Source: Betaproteobacteria bacterium UBA5582 (lineage in GTDB: Bacteria; Pseudomonadota; Gammaproteobacteria; Burkholderiales; Rhodocyclaceae). From it: DNA of 5,033 nucleotides. The position numbers were made by a program, and so were the translations under genes. Under the pieces are notes generated by a model. That model did not search any database and was not told the origin of the DNA. It saw only the letters and a program-made list of their open reading frames with translations. The stretch is taken from NCBI GenBank assembly GCA_002425245.1, contig DILW01000097.1, positions 1 through 5,033 on the forward strand, given 5' to 3'. This document shows positions 1 through 5,033 of the stretch, in pieces (within the stretch, counting starts at the first letter, position 1; each line of letters starts with the position of its first letter).

Positions 1-340
1 CTCCAACCGCCGCCACCTGATGCCGGAATACATGGCGGAAAACCTGGAGATTCAGCGCGTCGGCGACGAAATCCACCCAGGCGAAGCGGTCGAGGAAAAA
101 GTTTCGCTGTCCGAGCGCTTCGGCCTGTGGATTTCCTTCTACCCCTTCTCCCAGGACGATTACCTGGCGGTCTTCGCCCACTGGGCACGGCAGTTCGGCA
201 TCGCCGAGGCGGTGATTGCCGGCTGCGAGCGCGAGGCTTTGAACTGGGCACTGTCGCGCGGCTCGCGCTCGGGCCGGGTCGCCTGGCAGTTCGCCCGCGA
301 TCTGGCCGGCCGCCAGAACGGCGGGGACGATCAGGAATGA
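1..340 (+). CDS. DUF815-family AAA+ ATP-binding protein, C-terminal part (5' truncated by window edge)
   Basis: The reading frame is open from base 2 and ends at TGA 338-340, giving about 112 visible residues; the start and the Walker motifs lie outside the window. It opens with SNRRHLMPE, which resembles the conserved sensor-1 region (TSNRRHLLPE-like) of DUF815 AAA+ proteins. An acidic stretch with HPGEAVEEKVSLSERFGLW follows, then SFYPFSQDDYL, and a helical, Arg-rich lid-like tail ending in FARDLAGR. In this family these parts follow the nucleotide-binding core. DUF815 proteins are predicted cytoplasmic ATPases without an established substrate, so no function is assigned. The stop overlaps the mutT start by 4 bp, which implies cotranscription and translational coupling. 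The ATG at 20 is internal, because homology-like sequence continues upstream of it. Family recognition is from memory of the motif, not from a search. Confidence 0.8.
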   Translation, partial: SNRRHLMPEYMAENLEIQRVGDEIHPGEAVEEKVSLSERFGLWISFYPFSQDDYLAVFAHWARQFGIAEAVIAGCEREALNWALSRGSRSGRVAWQFARDLAGRQNGGDDQE

Positions 341-1284
341 GCCAGTTCGTCGAAGTTGCCGCCGCCGTGATGTTGCGCGCCGATGGCCGCCAGTTCCTGC
401 TCGCCCAGCGCCCGCCGGGCAAGGTCTATGCGGGCTACTGGGAGTTTCCCGGCGGCAAGGTCGAGCCCGGCGAAAGCGTACGCGACGCGCTGGTGCGCGA
501 GCTGCACGAAGAAATGGGCATCACCGTCACTGCCTGCTACCCTTGGCTGACCCGCGTGTTCACCTACCCGCATGCGACGGTGCGCCTGCATTTCTGGCGA
601 GTTACCGCATGGACCGGCAAAATCGGCATCAGCGCACCGCTGGAACACAGCGCCGTGGCCTGGCAGGCGCGCGGCGAACCGGCCACCGTCGCCCCGATAC
701 TGCCGGCCAATGGCCCCATCCTCAAGGGGCTGTCTCTGCCCGACACCCTGCTCATCTCGATGGCCGCGGAAAGCGGCACGCAAGCCTGGCTGGAACGCCT
801 GGAACGACGCCTGCAAGCGGGTCCGCCGCCGCTCATCCAGGTCCGCGACAAGACCCTGGCAGTGGCCGAACGGGCGGCGTTCGCCCGGGCGGTGGTCGAG
901 CTCGCCCACCGCCACGGTGCGCCGGTGGTGATCAACGACGATCCCGAACTGGCACGCGCCTGCGGCGCCGATGGCATCCACCTGTCGGCAACGGCGCTGG
1001 CCGCCTGCAGCGAGCGCCCGGATTTCACCTGGGTCGGCGCCTCCTGCCACACGGCGGCGGAAATCGCCCGCGCTGGCGAACTCGAACTGGATTACGCAGT
1101 GCTCGGGCCGGTCATGGAAACACCGACACATCCGCATGACCCGGGGATCGGCTGGCGCCGTTTCGCCGACTACCGGGAAGGCAATCCGATGCCGGTATTC
1201 GCACTCGGCGGCATGCGGGAAACCTTGCGGGAAAGTGCCCTACTCCACGGCGCCCACGGCATTGCCCTGATGCGCGGCTGGTAG
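337..1284 (+). CDS. mutT: MutT-like Nudix hydrolase fused to a ThiE-like (thiamine phosphate synthase) domain
   Basis: The protein has 315 residues. Residues 1-135 form a Nudix domain with a complete Nudix box at 40-62 (G40, E46, R54-E55-L56, E58-E59, G61-I62), the metal and pyrophosphate site. The family hydrolyses nucleoside triphosphates, classically 8-oxo-dGTP, which prevents A:T to C:G transversions; the substrate here is inferred. Residues 165-315 resemble ThiE: QVRDK (168-172), IND (199-201), GADGIHL (210-216), GASCHT (234-239), LGP (256-258) and ALGGM (289-293). The ThiE magnesium-binding Asp expected after HLGQ is missing (HLSATA), and the usual PTxTK loop is ETPTH, so thiamine phosphate synthesis is doubtful. 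This fusion is known in pseudomonads and betaproteobacteria. The start at ATG 337 overlaps the upstream stop; GGGGA at 323-327 is a plausible ribosome binding site. A longer frame from 127 has no support because it runs inside the DUF815 gene. Confidence 0.93.
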   Translation: MSQFVEVAAAVMLRADGRQFLLAQRPPGKVYAGYWEFPGGKVEPGESVRDALVRELHEEMGITVTACYPWLTRVFTYPHATVRLHFWRVTAWTGKIGISAPLEHSAVAWQARGEPATVAPILPANGPILKGLSLPDTLLISMAAESGTQAWLERLERRLQAGPPPLIQVRDKTLAVAERAAFARAVVELAHRHGAPVVINDDPELARACGADGIHLSATALAACSERPDFTWVGASCHTAAEIARAGELELDYAVLGPVMETPTHPHDPGIGWRRFADYREGNPMPVFALGGMRETLRESALLHGAHGIALMRGW

Positions 1285-1285
1285 C

Positions 1286-1492
1286 TCAGCGCGTGCGGTC
1301 AAGGAAATCGACGCCGGGGGCGGCAGTTTCCTCGTCGGTCGGCTGACCGGGAATGGTGTAGCTGCCGCTGGCCCAGGCACCCAGGTCAATCTGCTTGCAG
1401 CGTTCGGAACAGAAGGGACGCCAGGCATTCTCCGGGGCCCACAGGGCATCCTGGCCGCACTGCGGGCAACGGACGAGACGCGGCTTGCTCAT
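1286..1492 (-). CDS. yacG: DNA gyrase inhibitor YacG, zinc-binding
   Basis: The product is a 68-residue cytoplasmic protein, close to the 65 residues of E. coli YacG. It carries the family's four-cysteine zinc site, CPQC at 9-12 and CSERC at 28-32, giving Cys9, Cys12, Cys28 and Cys32. The signature RPFCSERCKQIDLGAW follows, then YTIPG and an acidic tail. E. coli YacG binds GyrB and inhibits gyrase; that activity is assumed here from family membership. The ATG at 1492 is the only sensible start, 10 bp after the zapD stop. No clear Shine-Dalgarno is visible in that gap, so translation is probably coupled to zapD. It is the last gene of the minus-strand cluster, and its stop is 1 bp from the convergent mutT stop. 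The same mutT/yacG convergence exists in E. coli. Confidence 0.95.
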   Translation of the reverse strand: MSKPRLVRCPQCGQDALWAPENAWRPFCSERCKQIDLGAWASGSYTIPGQPTDEETAAPGVDFLDRTR

Positions 1493-1502
1493 CGACGGGT
1501 GA

Positions 1503-2261
1503 TCAGAGATTGCAGAAGGTCAGGGCGAAATTGACATCGCGGTCGCAACCGCGCGCCTTCAACTCGTTGAGCGGCGGCTTGGTGAAGCGGATGTTGAGGA
1601 AGTACTTGTTGGCGCTGACTTCCGGCACCGCCGTTTCTTCCGCCGCCAGTTCGACGCGCACCATCTGCGCCGAGGTGCCGCCGAGGTTGAGCTGGAACTG
1701 ACCGAGCGTGGCGCAGTGCTGTTTCGGCCGGCCGCTGGAGCGCAGCAGGCGGAGGACGATGGCGGAGGCGTCGCGCAGCGCGAACATCGGCTTGCTCCAG
1801 GCCTCCAGCGCCGACCGCCGGGCTTCCGGGTCGCGGTGCAACCACCAGTGGTAGGAAGGCAGGTCGAACTCGCAGACACCACCGGGAATCGCCGCCCGGC
1901 TCTTGATGCTCATCAGCCAGTCGTTGTCGCGCAGGTACTGGCCGATCTTGCCGCTCATGCCGAGCAGCGCCGCCGAGGATTGCTCGATTTCGTAGAGGGC
2001 GCCGGACAGCGCTTCTTCGGAAATGTCGGGATTGTTGCGGAAGGCCAGCAAGGTCTGCCGCTGCCGTTCCAGTTCCTGGATCAGGTCCATCTTGAGATCG
2101 GCGCGACCGGCCGCCTCTAGAATCTCGAACAGGGCGATCAGGGCGGCGTGGTGCTCGTGTTGACCGTCCGCCCGGGCAAAGTAGGCCGTCTTCTCGAAGA
2201 GGTCTTCGAGACGCAACAGCGTGCGGATGCGCTCGTTGAACGGGTATTCGTAGGTGATCAC
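1503..2261 (-). CDS. zapD: Cell division protein ZapD
   Basis: With a GTG start at 2261 the protein has 252 residues, close to the 247 of E. coli ZapD (formerly YacF). ZapD is a cytoplasmic factor that bundles FtsZ protofilaments and stabilises the Z-ring. Visible family marks are the N-terminal YEYPFNERIRTLLRLEDLF (4-22), a helical region to about residue 112, the conserved stretch NDWLMSIKSRAAIPGG (113-128) followed by FDLPSYHWWL (132-141), and a beta-rich C-terminal domain ending NFALTFCNL. The GTG is chosen because family members begin one or two residues before the YEYP-type motif. An in-frame ATG at 2309 would add 16 residues (268 in total), but it lies inside a promoter candidate and has no ribosome binding site. 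The open frame also extends into coaE without homology-like sequence. AGG about 4 nt before the GTG is only a weak Shine-Dalgarno. Confidence 0.94.
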   Translation of the reverse strand: MITYEYPFNERIRTLLRLEDLFEKTAYFARADGQHEHHAALIALFEILEAAGRADLKMDLIQELERQRQTLLAFRNNPDISEEALSGALYEIEQSSAALLGMSGKIGQYLRDNDWLMSIKSRAAIPGGVCEFDLPSYHWWLHRDPEARRSALEAWSKPMFALRDASAIVLRLLRSSGRPKQHCATLGQFQLNLGGTSAQMVRVELAAEETAVPEVSANKYFLNIRFTKPPLNELKARGCDRDVNFALTFCNL

Positions 2262-2274
2262 TCGGCCTGGTTCC

Positions 2275-2294
2275 GGAAAATCGGAAAATTTTCC
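2275..2294 (-). repeat. AT-rich inverted and direct repeat in the zapD leader
   Basis: On the plus strand CGGAAAAT occurs twice in tandem (2274-2281 and 2282-2289), followed by TTTCC. GGAAAATTTTCC at 2283-2294 is a perfect 12-bp palindrome, and TTCCGGAA at 2271-2278 is a second, overlapping one. On the transcribed strand GGAAAAT and ATTTTCC can pair as a 7-bp stem with a 6-nt loop. No U-run follows, so it does not look like an intrinsic terminator. It sits near the start site predicted from the promoter candidate, which would suit an operator or a leader hairpin. The pattern is seen directly; its function is inference. Confidence 0.4.
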
Positions 2295-2297
2295 TGG

Positions 2298-2326
2298 ATT
2301 CTGAAGCATTTGCACGCAAATCTCAA
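2298..2326 (-). promoter_or_regulatory. Candidate sigma70 promoter for zapD-yacG
   Basis: Reading the minus strand, TTGAGA (2326-2321, 5 of 6 to TTGACA) is followed after exactly 17 nt by CAGAAT (2303-2298, 4 of 6 to TATAAT). The -35 hexamer overlaps the coaE stop codon. Transcription would begin near 2291, giving a leader of about 30 nt before the GTG of zapD. The element lies in the only sizeable, AT-rich gap of an otherwise tightly packed GC-rich cluster. The match is by eye, and chance matches of this quality are not rare. Confidence 0.35.
2308..2321. promoter_or_regulatory. Inverted repeat ATTTGC-AC-GCAAAT, operator-like
   Basis: Two perfect 6-bp arms flank a 2-bp centre, a 14-bp near-palindrome of the size bound by dimeric helix-turn-helix repressors. 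It fills most of the spacer between the -35 and -10 hexamers of the promoter candidate, where a bound protein would block RNA polymerase. No regulator is encoded in the window, so the binding protein is unknown. The repeat is seen directly; the operator role is inference. Confidence 0.35.
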
Positions 2327-2946
2327 CACTTTGCTTTAGGTACTTTCGGTAGCCTGTCGAGATACTGTTGGTGCAGAACGGCAACCTGGCGGTCGAGTTC
2401 GGCGGGTGCGCCATCGTTGTTTATGACATCGTCAGCAACCGCCAAACGCTGCTGACGCGTGGCCTGACTGGCCAGGATCGCTTCGACCTCGGCGCGGGCG
2501 AGACCGCTGCGCGCCATCACCCGTTCGATCTGGAGCGACTCCGGACAATCGACCACCAGAATGCGCTGGCAGCGCTCGCGGTAGCTGCCCGACTCGACCA
2601 GCAGGGGAACCGCCAGCAGCACGTAGGGCGTGTTCGCCGCCCGGCAACGCTCGGCCGACAGTTCGCGGATCATCGGATGAAGAATGCCTTCGAGGCGCGC
2701 CCGGGCCGATGCATCGGCAAACACCAGTCGGCGCATCGCCGCCCGGTCGAGCGCCCCGTCGGCGGCAACGACGAGGTCACCGAAAGCCTGGCGGAGCAAG
2801 GGCATGGCCGCGCCATCGGCAGCAGTCAGTTCGTGGGCAATGCGGTCGGTATCGACCAGCGCCGCCCCCTGGGCGACAAACAGTTCGGCGACCGTGCTCT
2901 TGCCGCTACCGATACCGCCGGTCAGGCCGACGACGTAATCGCTCAC
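2323..2946 (-). CDS. coaE: Dephospho-CoA kinase
   Basis: This cytoplasmic enzyme phosphorylates the 3'-hydroxyl of the dephospho-CoA ribose with ATP, the last step of coenzyme A synthesis. The 207-residue length matches E. coli CoaE (206). The Walker A P-loop GLTGGIGSGKST spans residues 7-18, with Lys16. DTDRIAHE at 32-39 is the family's conserved Asp-x-Asp region, followed by the LHP motif (ILHPMIR), VPLLVES in the core and the late ADDVINNDG, which corresponds to the usual AD-V-I-N-G motif. It starts with GTG at 2946, overlapping the stop of the SPOR-protein gene by 4 bp (GTGA). Only a weak GAAAGA lies upstream, so initiation probably depends on translational coupling. All catalytic motifs are intact and the gene is expected to be essential. 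The C-terminal tail KVPKAKC is unremarkable. Confidence 0.97.
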   Translation of the reverse strand: MSDYVVGLTGGIGSGKSTVAELFVAQGAALVDTDRIAHELTAADGAAMPLLRQAFGDLVVAADGALDRAAMRRLVFADASARARLEGILHPMIRELSAERCRAANTPYVLLAVPLLVESGSYRERCQRILVVDCPESLQIERVMARSGLARAEVEAILASQATRQQRLAVADDVINNDGAPAELDRQVAVLHQQYLDRLPKVPKAKC

Positions 2947-3623
2947 TGGCAGTCTTTCGGCGGATTCTTCGGCAGGGCTTCGGCCAGCGCCGCGAGCAAG
3001 GCATCCTTGTCCTTGGCCGGGCCGCGCAGCTCAAGTTGCAGGTTCCCCTCCTTGTCCGGACGCATGCCCACGCGCGCCGAGCGCACGCCCTTGGGCTGCA
3101 GGCCCGCCAGATGCTCCTGGGCGGCCTTCTCGGTGCTGAAAATGCCGAGCGAAATGGCGTTGCGCAAAGCCCCCTCCTGAACCACGAAGTAATCGCTCAC
3201 CCCCATCGCCTTCAACTCGCGAGCCTTCTTGTCGGCGGCTTCGCGGCTGGCCAGGGGCGGAATATGCACCCACCAGCCACCGCCCTCGGCCGCGCTGTTC
3301 TGGATCACGGAGAAGGCCTGAAAAGTGCTGCCGACCACACGACCGACCCGCTCGGCCTCGACTCGGGAAAGTGCCGTCCAGCGCAGGCAGACCTGATCTT
3401 CGGCCGGCGCGGCCGGCTCAGCTGCTGGCGCCGGCTCTTCGGCCGCTGCCGGTTCGGCGGTCGCCGCTGGTGCTGCACCGTTGCCGACGATGCGGATGCG
3501 CTCCGGATGCAACTGCTGCCCGACCCGGGTGCTTTCGTCGCTGCCCGAACTTCCGAGCAAGCCCACCGAGAATGCGTAGAACAGCAGGTTGGCCAGAACC
3601 AGCAGGAAGACGAGGATTTTCAC
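2943..3623 (-). CDS. Membrane-anchored SPOR-domain protein
   Basis: The 226-residue product begins with a hydrophobic segment (about residues 3-23, ILVFLLVLANLLFYAF) that looks like an uncleaved N-terminal anchor with the rest in the periplasm. An Ala/Pro/Glu-rich low-complexity linker covers about 50-75. A SPOR-type domain follows at about 117-187: WWVHIPPL at the first strand, EAADKKARELKAMGV as the helix, then ISLGIFSTEKAAQEHLAGL, the typical second half. SPOR domains bind peptidoglycan stripped of stem peptides and bring proteins to the division septum. Cys79 and Cys225 could form a disulfide. The start is GTG 3623, 4 bp after the stop of the PLP-enzyme gene; no other start keeps the anchor, and no strong ribosome binding site is visible. 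Together with zapD downstream, a role in division or the cell wall is likely, but its exact job is unknown. Confidence 0.85.
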   Translation of the reverse strand: MKILVFLLVLANLLFYAFSVGLLGSSGSDESTRVGQQLHPERIRIVGNGAAPAATAEPAAAEEPAPAAEPAAPAEDQVCLRWTALSRVEAERVGRVVGSTFQAFSVIQNSAAEGGGWWVHIPPLASREAADKKARELKAMGVSDYFVVQEGALRNAISLGIFSTEKAAQEHLAGLQPKGVRSARVGMRPDKEGNLQLELRGPAKDKDALLAALAEALPKNPPKDCQ

Positions 3624-3627
3624 GATC

Positions 3628-4992
3628 TCAGCCGACCTGGGGCAGGTGCTTCAGCGATTCGACGATAGCCTCGGCCGGGTACTCGTAATCCTCCAGCTTG
3701 CCGGCGAAATACTTGTCGTAGGATGCCATGTCGAAGTGGCCGTGGCCGGTCAGGCAGAAGAGGATCGTCTTGGCCTCGCCGGTCGCCTTGCAGCGCAACG
3801 CTTCGTCGATCGCGGCGCGGATGCCGTGGCAGGATTCCGGCGCCGGGATGATGCCTTCGGCGCGGGCGAACTGGACGCCGGCCTCGAAGGTGCCGACCTG
3901 CGGCACCGCCACCGCTTCCAGCAGCTTCTCGTGGAAGAGCTGCGACAGGAGCGGCGAGGCGCCGTGATAGCGCAGGCCGCCGGCGTGGATGCCGGGCGGC
4001 ATGAAGTCGTGGCCGAGGGTGTACATCTTCATGATCGGCGTGTAGCCGGAGGCGTCGCCGTAATCGTAGGTGTAGGCGCCCTTGGTCAGCGTCGGGCAGG
4101 AGGTCGGCTCGACCGCGACGCAGCGCAGGTTTTTGGCACGTGGGTCACCGGCCGCCTTGTCGGCGAGGAAGGGGAAGGCGATGCCGCCGAAGCTGGAACC
4201 GCCGCCGCAGGGCCCGAAGATCACGTCCGGGTAGAGGCCGATCTTGGCGAACTGCTTCTTCGCTTCGAGGCCGATCACGGTCTGGTGCAGGAGCACATGG
4301 TTGAGCACCGAGCCGAGCGTGTAACAGGTGTTGGGGTCGGCAGCGGCTTCCTCGACGGCTTCCGAGATAGCCAGGCCGAGCGAGCCCTGGCAGTCCGGGT
4401 CGGCGGCCAGCGCGGCGCGGCCGGCGTTGGTCAGGTTGGTCGGGCTGGCGAAAACTTCGGCGCCCCAGGTCTGCATCATCGAGCGGCGGAAAGGCTTCTG
4501 CTGGTAGCTGACATTGACCATGAAAACGCGCACCGGCAGGCCGAACATCTGGCCGGCGTAGGAAATCGACGAGCCCCACTGACCGGCACCAGTCTCGGTG
4601 GTCAGTTTCTTGGTACCGGCCAGCTTGTTGTAGAAGGCCTGCGGCACGGCGGAGTTCGGCTTGTGCGAACCGGCCGGCGAGACACCTTCGTACTTGAAGA
4701 AGATCTTGGCCGGCGTACCCAGCATCTGCTCCAGACGCAGCGCGCGGCACAGCGGCGCCGGGCGCCATTGCGCATAAATCTGGCGAACCTCCTCGGGAAT
4801 CGGAATCCAGCGCTCGGCGCTCATTTCCTGTTCGAGGATGGGGTCGGGGAAGATCGCCCCCATCGCTTCCGGCGGCACCGGGTTACCATCCGGCCCGAGC
4901 GGCGGCGCCGGCGGGTTGGGCATGTCGGCGACGACGTTGTACCCGTGGGTGGGGATTTCTTCTTTTTCGAGGTTGATGCGCAACGGTGTCAT
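3628..4992 (-). CDS. trpB2: TrpB2-type tryptophan synthase beta-like PLP enzyme
   Basis: The 454-residue protein is longer than classical TrpB (about 400) because of an extended N-terminus, rich in Pro around 25-41, as in the TrpB2 family. Expected sites are present: the PLP Schiff-base lysine in GSHKPNSA (Lys111), the catalytic glutamate in ETGAGQWG (Glu133; classical TrpB has ETGAGQHG), the PLP phosphate loop CGGGSS (262-267), APESCHG (384-390) and the late LTGHGHFD (414-421). The TrpB2-like SVLNHVLLHQT lies at 228-238. The predicted reaction joins indole to a serine-type substrate to make tryptophan. Some TrpB2 enzymes act without TrpA or prefer O-phosphoserine; which applies here cannot be read from sequence. 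No trpA is nearby. The ATG at 4992 is preferred over an in-frame GTG at 5019, because a purine-rich ribosome binding site lies just upstream and inside that extension. It is the first gene of the minus-strand cluster. Confidence 0.92.
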   Translation of the reverse strand: MTPLRINLEKEEIPTHGYNVVADMPNPPAPPLGPDGNPVPPEAMGAIFPDPILEQEMSAERWIPIPEEVRQIYAQWRPAPLCRALRLEQMLGTPAKIFFKYEGVSPAGSHKPNSAVPQAFYNKLAGTKKLTTETGAGQWGSSISYAGQMFGLPVRVFMVNVSYQQKPFRRSMMQTWGAEVFASPTNLTNAGRAALAADPDCQGSLGLAISEAVEEAAADPNTCYTLGSVLNHVLLHQTVIGLEAKKQFAKIGLYPDVIFGPCGGGSSFGGIAFPFLADKAAGDPRAKNLRCVAVEPTSCPTLTKGAYTYDYGDASGYTPIMKMYTLGHDFMPPGIHAGGLRYHGASPLLSQLFHEKLLEAVAVPQVGTFEAGVQFARAEGIIPAPESCHGIRAAIDEALRCKATGEAKTILFCLTGHGHFDMASYDKYFAGKLEDYEYPAEAIVESLKHLPQVG

Positions 4993-4998
4993 ATTTTT

Positions 4999-5008
4999 CT
5001 CTCTCCCT
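4999..5008 (-). promoter_or_regulatory. Ribosome binding site of the TrpB2 gene
   Basis: On the minus strand AGGGAGAGAG precedes the ATG at 4992, with GGAG 10 nt from the start codon. This is the clearest Shine-Dalgarno of the minus-strand cluster. It decides the start, because the alternative GTG at 5019 would place this site inside the coding sequence. The remaining bases to the window edge show no promoter I can support. Confidence 0.7.
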
Positions 5009-5033
5009 GCGGCCTTCACCGCAAAGCCGGTAA

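Noticed and set aside
331..1137. Long open frame of 268 codons on the minus strand opposite mutT.
   Set aside because: It is a GC-rich shadow antisense to a clear Nudix-ThiE coding sequence, with no recognisable domain and an Arg-rich composition typical of such frames.
1278..1300. TAGCTCAG at 1282-1289 resembles the start of a tRNA D-arm.
   Set aside because: No T-arm, anticodon arm or acceptor stem follows, and the motif consists of the two convergent stop regions of mutT and yacG.
1489..2319. Open frame of 276 codons on the minus strand overlapping zapD in another frame.
   Set aside because: The zapD frame carries all the family motifs; this one is low-complexity Arg, Pro and Ala sequence.
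3399..3476. GC-rich repeated and inverted triplets that could be read as a hairpin or repeat element.
   Set aside because: They encode the Ala/Pro/Glu linker of the SPOR protein, and codon-level low complexity explains them.
2709..3668. Open frame of 319 codons on the plus strand across coaE and the SPOR gene.
   Set aside because: It is antisense to two well-supported genes, very rich in Arg and Ala, and shows no domain.
4993..5019. In-frame GTG at 5019 as the start of the TrpB2 gene.
   Set aside because: The added nine residues are a translated ribosome binding site; the ATG at 4992 has good spacing from AGGGAG.

Overview
The window looks like chromosomal DNA from a GC-rich betaproteobacterium, probably Rhodocyclales-like (Azoarcus, Thauera or Dechloromonas type). 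That placement is an inference from high GC by eye, the gene order and protein style; no database comparison was possible. It is compact housekeeping sequence. I see no mobile element, CRISPR array, tRNA or rRNA.

Left part, plus strand (1-1284): the 3' end of a DUF815-type AAA+ ATPase gene overlaps by 4 bp (ATGA) a two-domain mutT gene. Its product joins an intact Nudix hydrolase domain to a ThiE-like barrel whose thiamine-phosphate-synthase active site is partly lost.

Rest, minus strand (1286-4992): five genes read right to left. They are a TrpB2-type PLP enzyme, a membrane-anchored SPOR-domain protein, coaE (last step of coenzyme A synthesis), zapD (FtsZ-bundling division factor) and yacG (zinc-binding gyrase inhibitor). 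Junctions are 4 bp, a 4-bp overlap, 61 bp and 10 bp, so this is probably one operon. Three of the five genes start with GTG. The coaE-zapD-yacG block convergent with mutT is the same arrangement as in E. coli and other proteobacteria. The TrpB2 and SPOR genes upstream are the lineage-specific part.

The two convergent units end 1 bp apart, so any terminators must lie inside coding sequence. The only real gap in the minus-strand cluster, between coaE and zapD, is AT-rich. It holds a sigma70-like promoter candidate and two inverted repeats placed where a repressor could act, which suggests separate control of zapD-yacG.

Most of the window is ordinary. The points most worth checking are the promoter and operator-like element before zapD, the degenerate ThiE domain on MutT, and the link of a stand-alone TrpB2 with a SPOR and cell-division cluster. 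I found no convincing previously undescribed multi-gene system.
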